Program-made: the position numbers and the translations under genes
NCBI RefSeq assembly: GCF_042688385.1
Contig: NZ_JBHUPY010000021.1
Location: 50,682-114,681, forward strand
Direction of reading: 5' to 3'
From: Herpetosiphon sp042688385
GTDB taxonomy: Bacteria > Chloroflexota > Chloroflexia > Chloroflexales > Herpetosiphonaceae
DNA: 64,000 bases
Notes under the pieces: model-generated
The model's database searches: none
Seen by the model: only the letters and a program-made list of their open reading frames with translations
What the model was told of the DNA's origin: nothing
In this document: positions 59,433 to 64,000 of the stretch, in pieces
Layout of the letters: every line of letters starts with the position of its first letter
How positions within the stretch are numbered: position 1 is the first letter of the stretch

Positions 59433-59966
59433 ATGAACTCTCCCGTACTCGTCCTCAACCATAATTACGAGCCACTCAATATCTGCTCTGCACGCCGTGC
59501 CTTGATGCTTGTGTTGGGTGGTAAAGCCGAAGTGTTGGAACACAACCACGCCGTGTTGCACACGACCAACGACACGATTGCTTGTCCGTCGGTCATCCGA
59601 TTGGGCCATATGATTCGTCGTCCCTTGCCAAACGTCAAGCTTTCTCGCCGTGAAATTTTCCGTCGCGATCACTACACCTGCCAATACTGCAACCGGATCA
59701 GTGCTGATCTCACGCTTGACCATGTGTTGCCTCGCCACCGCGGCGGCGCACATAGCTGGGAAAATCTGGTAAGCGCCTGCCGCACGTGCAATCATCGCAA
59801 GGGTGGGCGTACTCCTGAGGAGGCACGAATGCGCTTAATTCGGCCACCCTTTCGCCCGTTTGCAAGCCCATACTATTTAATCGAACGCCGAATGCATGGG
59901 CTCGGTCTTGAAGAATGGCGTAAATTTCTGCCTGCGTCCTTTCAAACAGTGGAGGACGATCAATAA
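59433..59966 (+). CDS. HNH endonuclease-family protein
   Basis: 177 residues from the ATG at 59433, preceded by AAGGAG at a long 11-nt spacing. The N-terminal segment VLVLNHNYEPLNICSARRAL is typical of the stand-alone HNH family found next to tRNA or ribosome genes. The HNH core is HYTCQYCNRISADLTLDHVLPRHRGGAHSWENLVSACRTCNHRKG: two CxxC zinc knuckles, the catalytic DH and the N of SWENLV. It cuts DNA in relatives, with unknown target. The receiver protein follows 11 bp later. Confidence 0.9.
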   Translation: MNSPVLVLNHNYEPLNICSARRALMLVLGGKAEVLEHNHAVLHTTNDTIACPSVIRLGHMIRRPLPNVKLSRREIFRRDHYTCQYCNRISADLTLDHVLPRHRGGAHSWENLVSACRTCNHRKGGRTPEEARMRLIRPPFRPFASPYYLIERRMHGLGLEEWRKFLPASFQTVEDDQ

Positions 59967-59977
59967 GGAGTTTTGGT

Positions 59978-60370
59978 ATGTTACAGCGCATTGCAGTGGT
60001 CGATGATTCGAGTGAATTTCAACAGTTAATTGATGTGATGTTGCAATACCTTGGGATTCGCGAAATTCACCACTGGGCTTCGAGCCTCGAAGCGTTGCCA
60101 AAATTGATCCAAAATCCGCCAGAACTCCTGATTCTTGATGTGATGATGTCGGGGATGGATGGGTTGAATGTGTGGCGTGAGTTACGAACTCAGCCCACCA
60201 CCAAAAGCTTGCCAGTGATCGTCTGCACTGCCGCAATTAATAGTATTGTGCATCAAGAAGCCCAGCTAAATGCTGACCCATTAACCGTGATTTTACCCAA
60301 ACCATTTACGCTTGATGAATTGCGCCATGCGATGAGTCGGGTCGCGCCACTTTGGCAAGTGGTGGTCTAA
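59978..60370 (+). CDS. single-domain response regulator (REC only)
   Basis: 130 residues; ATG with AAGGAG upstream. The receiver domain is complete: VVDDSSE acidic pair, phospho-acceptor Asp in LLILDVMMSGMDG near residue 54, the Thr in VIVCTAAIN and the Lys in VILPKPFTLDEL. No output domain is attached, so it signals by protein binding. It is 11 bp behind the HNH gene and probably co-transcribed; no histidine kinase is next to it. Confidence 0.93.
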   Translation: MLQRIAVVDDSSEFQQLIDVMLQYLGIREIHHWASSLEALPKLIQNPPELLILDVMMSGMDGLNVWRELRTQPTTKSLPVIVCTAAINSIVHQEAQLNADPLTVILPKPFTLDELRHAMSRVAPLWQVVV

Positions 60371-60435
60371 CGACAAAAAGCCGTAGTTAATTTGGCCTAA
60401 AAATGCGAATTAGCGCACTGTAATGCTGTTTCTGC

Positions 60436-60464
60436 TTGCATAGCATCGGTGGGTACGCTATAAT
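60436..60464 (+). promoter_or_regulatory. promoter of the TPR/PFSL-repeat gene
   Basis: TTGCAT, a 17-bp spacer and a perfect TATAAT, 115 bp before the ATG at 60579. The leader carries no clear hairpin; GGGAGGAG forms the ribosome site. Confidence 0.5.
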
Positions 60465-60578
60465 ACTTTCGCATTTTACGCCATTATTCTTTAGCAATTC
60501 GCCCAAATCCACGATCGTCATTCAGTGATCGACACGGATTATCAGATGCGCTGGATGCACAGCGCAGGGAGGAGCGGC

Positions 60579-63500
60579 ATGGCTCTCACCACGATCCAAG
60601 CACTCTACGATGAAGCACGGTCTGCTCTCGAAACAGGGAAGGAGGAGCGTGCCATAGGTGCGAGTGAGCATCTGCTTGAATCGTTTCCCTATTATCTTGA
60701 AGCGTACCGTATCCTCGGCGAATCGTATCTCAACCGCCAAGATTTAGCCAAAGCCGTCGAAGCTTTTGAACGGGTCTTACGTTCTGACCCCGAAAATATC
60801 CCTGTCCATGTTGGCTTGGGGGTAACCTACGAGCGCCAAGGCAATCTCGCAGCGGCTATCCGCGAATTTGAGCAAGCTTTTGAAATTAAGCCCGATTTGC
60901 CCGAGTTGCGTTCGCAAGTCTTGCGTTTGTATACTGAAGCATGGGGCAGCGAAAACGCTCGCATTCTGCTGAAAAAAGCAGGCCTTGGGCGCATGTACGT
61001 GCGCGGACGACGCTTCGATAAGGCGATTCAAGAATTTAATGATGTTCTGGCCGATGATCCCAAACGGGTTGATATTGCGGTTGCGCTTGCCGAAGCACTC
61101 TGGCGCAATGGCCAAGAGGCCGAGGCCGCCGAAGTTGCCAGCGATATTCTGCGCGAATACCCCGATATGCTCAAAGCCAATCTGATTTTGGGCTATCACC
61201 TGTTGTCCGCCGGCGATCCCAAGGGCCGTACGTTGTGGCAACATGCCCAGCAACTCGACCCTAGCCAAGGCGTAGCCTATGCCTTGTTCGATGGAATGCT
61301 CCCCCCAGTCGAAGCCCCCGATACCAAAATTGAAGCCTTTGACGAAGCTGCTTGGAAGGCCAAAAAGGCTGATAAAGAACGACTTGCCCGCGAAGCAGTC
61401 GAGCAAGCTGAACGTGCTGAACGCGAGCGCTTGGCCGCCGAACAAGCAAGCAAAGCGCCTGCTGCCTCATGGCTGACCGAAGTCGAAGCCGCACCAGTTG
61501 CGGTTGGGGTTGCTGCCCATGGCGATGACGATTTCTTGCGCAGTTTGTTGTTTGGCGATTTTGGGGCCGCGCCTGCTAGCCCGCCTGCCCAAACCACCAG
61601 CGCCGAACCAGCCTACGATGTCGATTTCAATCTCGACGATTTAGGATTGGATATTCAACCCTTCTCGCTTGATGAGGTCGATGAAACCGACTCATTCAGC
61701 AACAAAGCCTCAACGCCTGCCATCGAACCAGTGCTTACGCCAGTTATGCCTGAACCAGAACCAGTCGTGGCAAACACTGCTGATCCTGATGATTTTGAGT
61801 TGCCAAGCGATCTCACGCCATTCAGTTTTGGCGATTGGGACGAAAGCGACATCGATGATATTCCAGGCATTGGCTCGGATACTGGCAAGCTGCCAGAACA
61901 ATTGCAGCCATTCTCCTTGGAAAACTTCGACGATGTGCAACCTGAAACCAGCACCAAAGCCCAAGATGATGATGTTGTGTTGCCGAATACGCTCAAGCCT
62001 TTCTCACTCGATGAACTGAGTTTCGACGAAATCGACACGCCATCAGAGCCAAGCATGCCGTTTAGCCGCGATTTACCGCGCTATCCCGATAGCGAGGAAG
62101 AATCAACTGGCTTTAGCTGGCAACAACCACGCTCGCGCTCACGCTCAATCTTTGGCGCACAACCTGAGCCAGAGTTCAACCAAGACGAAGCAGATGACGC
62201 TGGCATCTTCAATCGCATGGTGATCAAGAAGCAAACTCAAACTTTGCCACCATTGGTCGAGCCAGTCTATGATCCAAGCGATTCAGACGATGAAGCGATG
62301 AACTTCTTCTCGAATGATAACGTCGATTTGCGCAATTATGATGATACTGATTTGCACACGGCGGATACTGAGCCTGCAATCACGCCATTCTCATTAACCG
62401 ATTTGGGCTTAGATGCAGGCGAAATTGCCGATTACAACGCAATGGGCAACCTCGACCAACCACAAACCCAAGCCGATGAAGAATTGGAAATCAAACCATT
62501 CTCGTTGGCCGAGCTTGGGCTGAGCGACGATGAGATTGCGCAGTTGCAAGCCAGCGACGATAGTGCCTTGCCAACCGATCCAACCAACGACGAATCAGGC
62601 TTAACCCCGTTCGCGTTGAATGAATTTGGCTTCGATGCTCCCGCCGCTAGCGATGAGCAAGCATTTAGCTTCGATGAGCCAAATATCACCCCATTCTCGC
62701 TCGACGATTTGGGGCTTGATGCTGATGAGCAAGCGCTCTACTCAGGCGAGTTCAATGCAACACCAGTCGCCGAGCCTACGCCCAAGGTTGAAGAAGAACC
62801 AAATATGACTCCCTTCTCCTTGACCGATTTGGGCCTCGATGCTGACGAAATTGCGCAATTCGAAGCCATGAATCAAGCGCCAGCTGCCGATGATGAATTC
62901 AATTTCGATGGCGGTTTGCAGCCTTTCTCACTCGATGATTTGGGCTTTGATCAAGAGCCACAAGCCTACGAGGAGCCAGTGCGCGAGCTAAGCGATAGCT
63001 CACAACCGTTCTCCTTGAATGATATTGGCTTGTCGGCTGAAGAAATTGCTGCCATCGAGCAAGCTGGCCAAAATCAAAGCGATGACCCAATTTTTGATAA
63101 CTTGTTGGGCATTGGTCAACATCAAGGCTATGTCGATTTGACTGATATCATCAATCAATTTGATGATCCAGAATCGCAAACCGAGGAAATCGACCGCATC
63201 GCGTTAGCCTTACACGACAATGGCATCCAAATTCGCGATGGCGATGAAGTTATCAATATGGACGAGGAGTTCTCTGGTGATGAGGCCGATGGCTACGAAA
63301 CCGAAGAACCACTTGCCAACTTCATTGCTGGCGATTTCGATCAGCCTGTGAGCTACAACCAACAATCAACTGATTTGGAGCCAGAAATGACTCCGTTCTC
63401 GTTGACCGATTTGGGCTTGAGCGCTGAAGAAATTGCTGAACTCAATGGCGAAAGCAGCGAAACTACTGCTGAAGCACCAGCGCCATTCTCATTCGATAAT

Positions 63501-64000
63501 TTCGAATTGGATACGCCAACGACGAACGAAGCTGAGCCAGAAATGACTCCGTTCTCGTTGACCGATTTGGGCTTGAGCGCTGAAGAAATTGCTGAACTCA
63601 ATGGCGAAAGCAGCGAAACTACTGCTGAAGAACCAGCGCCATTCTCATTCGATAATTTCGAACTGGATACGCCAACGACGAACGAAGCTGAGCCAGAAAT
63701 GACTCCGTTCTCGTTGACCGATTTGGGCTTGAGTGCCGAAGAAATTGCCATGTTGAATGGCGACACGGCAGAACCTGCCACGGAAGAACCAGCACCATTC
63801 TCATTCGACAATTTCGAACTGGATACGCCAACGACGAACGAAGCCGAGCCAGAAATGACTCCGTTCTCGTTGACGGATTTAGGCTTGAGCGATGAAGAAA
63901 TCGCGATGCTCAATGGCGACACAGCAGAACCTGCCACGGAAGAACCAGCACCATTCTCATTCGACAATTTCGAACTGGATACGCCAACGACGAACGAAGC
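60579..64000 (+). CDS. TPR protein with acidic PFSLxDLGL-repeat tail (3' end outside the window)
   Basis: At least 1140 residues; ATG at 60579 with GGGAGGAG, and no stop before the edge. Residues 1-235 hold TPRs (for example AYRILGESYLNRQDLAKAVEAFERVL and IPVHVGLGVTYERQGNLAAAIREFEQAF). A charged coiled coil (about 245-290) follows. The rest is acidic and disordered and repeats PFSLxDLGLxxEEI or PFSFDNFEL about 19 times. In the last 620 bp the copies become a 156-bp tandem repeat. The motifs look like short linear docking sites for a partner. No signal peptide or membrane segment is seen. Confidence 0.88.
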   Translation, partial: MALTTIQALYDEARSALETGKEERAIGASEHLLESFPYYLEAYRILGESYLNRQDLAKAVEAFERVLRSDPENIPVHVGLGVTYERQGNLAAAIREFEQAFEIKPDLPELRSQVLRLYTEAWGSENARILLKKAGLGRMYVRGRRFDKAIQEFNDVLADDPKRVDIAVALAEALWRNGQEAEAAEVASDILREYPDMLKANLILGYHLLSAGDPKGRTLWQHAQQLDPSQGVAYALFDGMLPPVEAPDTKIEAFDEAAWKAKKADKERLAREAVEQAERAERERLAAEQASKAPAASWLTEVEAAPVAVGVAAHGDDDFLRSLLFGDFGAAPASPPAQTTSAEPAYDVDFNLDDLGLDIQPFSLDEVDETDSFSNKASTPAIEPVLTPVMPEPEPVVANTADPDDFELPSDLTPFSFGDWDESDIDDIPGIGSDTGKLPEQLQPFSLENFDDVQPETSTKAQDDDVVLPNTLKPFSLDELSFDEIDTPSEPSMPFSRDLPRYPDSEEESTGFSWQQPRSRSRSIFGAQPEPEFNQDEADDAGIFNRMVIKKQTQTLPPLVEPVYDPSDSDDEAMNFFSNDNVDLRNYDDTDLHTADTEPAITPFSLTDLGLDAGEIADYNAMGNLDQPQTQADEELEIKPFSLAELGLSDDEIAQLQASDDSALPTDPTNDESGLTPFALNEFGFDAPAASDEQAFSFDEPNITPFSLDDLGLDADEQALYSGEFNATPVAEPTPKVEEEPNMTPFSLTDLGLDADEIAQFEAMNQAPAADDEFNFDGGLQPFSLDDLGFDQEPQAYEEPVRELSDSSQPFSLNDIGLSAEEIAAIEQAGQNQSDDPIFDNLLGIGQHQGYVDLTDIINQFDDPESQTEEIDRIALALHDNGIQIRDGDEVINMDEEFSGDEADGYETEEPLANFIAGDFDQPVSYNQQSTDLEPEMTPFSLTDLGLSAEEIAELNGESSETTAEAPAPFSFDNFELDTPTTNEAEPEMTPFSLTDLGLSAEEIAELNGESSETTAEEPAPFSFDNFELDTPTTNEAEPEMTPFSLTDLGLSAEEIAMLNGDTAEPATEEPAPFSFDNFELDTPTTNEAEPEMTPFSLTDLGLSDEEIAMLNGDTAEPATEEPAPFSFDNFELDTPTTNE
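63378..64000 (+). repeat. 156-bp tandem repeat inside the TPR gene
   Basis: GAGCCAGAAATGACTCCGTT occurs at 63378, 63534, 63690 and 63846, an exact period of 156 bp (52 codons). The window ends just before the next expected copy at 64002. Copies differ by a few bases, such as the GCTGAA and GCCGAA choices and the GAA/GCA change after the Thr pair. Confidence 0.93.

Noticed and set aside
61277..63967. Several Ser-rich antisense frames opposite the PFSL-repeat protein
   Set aside because: They arise from reverse reading of acidic repeat codons and lack start signals; the sense frame is continuous and has a strong ribosome site.
63378..64000. 156-bp periodic repeat as an array element or integron-like unit
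   Set aside because: Period is a multiple of three and the open frame runs through all copies, so it is a coding repeat.
1..64000. tRNA or rRNA genes
   Set aside because: No cloverleaf-like T-arm motif with matching acceptor arms or rRNA-like stretch was noticed by eye; a covariance-model scan would settle this.

Overview
The window reads as a chromosomal segment of a filamentous Chloroflexota bacterium, most likely Herpetosiphon or a close relative. This is an inference from several things together: balanced GC, strong use of TTG/GGC/ATT codons, a biotin carboxylase-BCCP fusion, a PurS-PurL-like fusion, proteins built on FGYP repeats or Pro-Thr stalks, and many short degenerate intergenic repeats. 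No database search was possible. I see no rRNA, tRNA, CRISPR array, prophage or intact insertion sequence. Most of the window is ordinary housekeeping sequence with small accessory pieces between.

Layout. 1-4.0 kb: a metallo-hydrolase cut by the left edge, small membrane proteins, an isoprenylcysteine-methyltransferase-like enzyme and a HEAT-like protein. 4.2-7.0 kb: an XRE/NB-ARC/TPR regulator split by one in-frame TGA. 7.1-11.3 kb: glycogen synthase, a small GTPase and a large GT-C-like membrane protein. 11.4-13.6 kb: an AT-rich tract before a secreted Pro-Thr-repeat protein, then a DUF1294 protein. 13.7-15.3 kb: a second HEAT-like gene flanked by roughly 75-bp direct repeats. 15.5-18.3 kb: thrC-lysC behind a short leader that carries an intrinsic terminator. 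18.5-20.1 kb: an ankyrin protein. 20.2-25.5 kb: purL, a YtpQ-like gene, a membrane protein and purQ. 25.9-32.3 kb: a DUF11 surface protein, an orphan ABC ATPase, a cNMP-binding protein, an FGYP-repeat secreted protein and two sugar-nucleotide genes. 32.4-40.9 kb: pfkA, twin metallo-hydrolases, a GNAT enzyme, rimO, a BlaI-type regulator, a prenyl synthase and a GT4 glycosyltransferase. 41-44.3 kb: mdh, a biotin carboxylase-BCCP gene and a small epsilon-like subunit behind a leaderless promoter.

45.2-54.7 kb holds the most distinctive system. A compact minus-strand cluster has three von Willebrand A (VWA) proteins with a shared C-terminal domain around a PP2C phosphatase that is fused to a zinc ribbon and a degenerate kinase. 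The cluster follows murI by 4 bp, and murI follows a class I amidotransferase. A GAF-GGDEF diguanylate cyclase lies upstream. 55-56.7 kb: mgtE between two tiny acidic open frames. 56.7-60.4 kb: an SH3b membrane protein, a lipoprotein, an aldo/keto reductase, an HNH nuclease and a lone receiver protein. 60.6 kb to the right edge: a long TPR protein whose acidic tail repeats a PFSLxDLGL motif and ends in 156-bp tandem repeats that run off the window.

Several intergenic gaps, often between convergent genes, contain CCCTCACCCC...GGGGTGAGGG fold-back elements or 9-bp-periodic TTCGTG strings. They may act as termination or mRNA-end elements.
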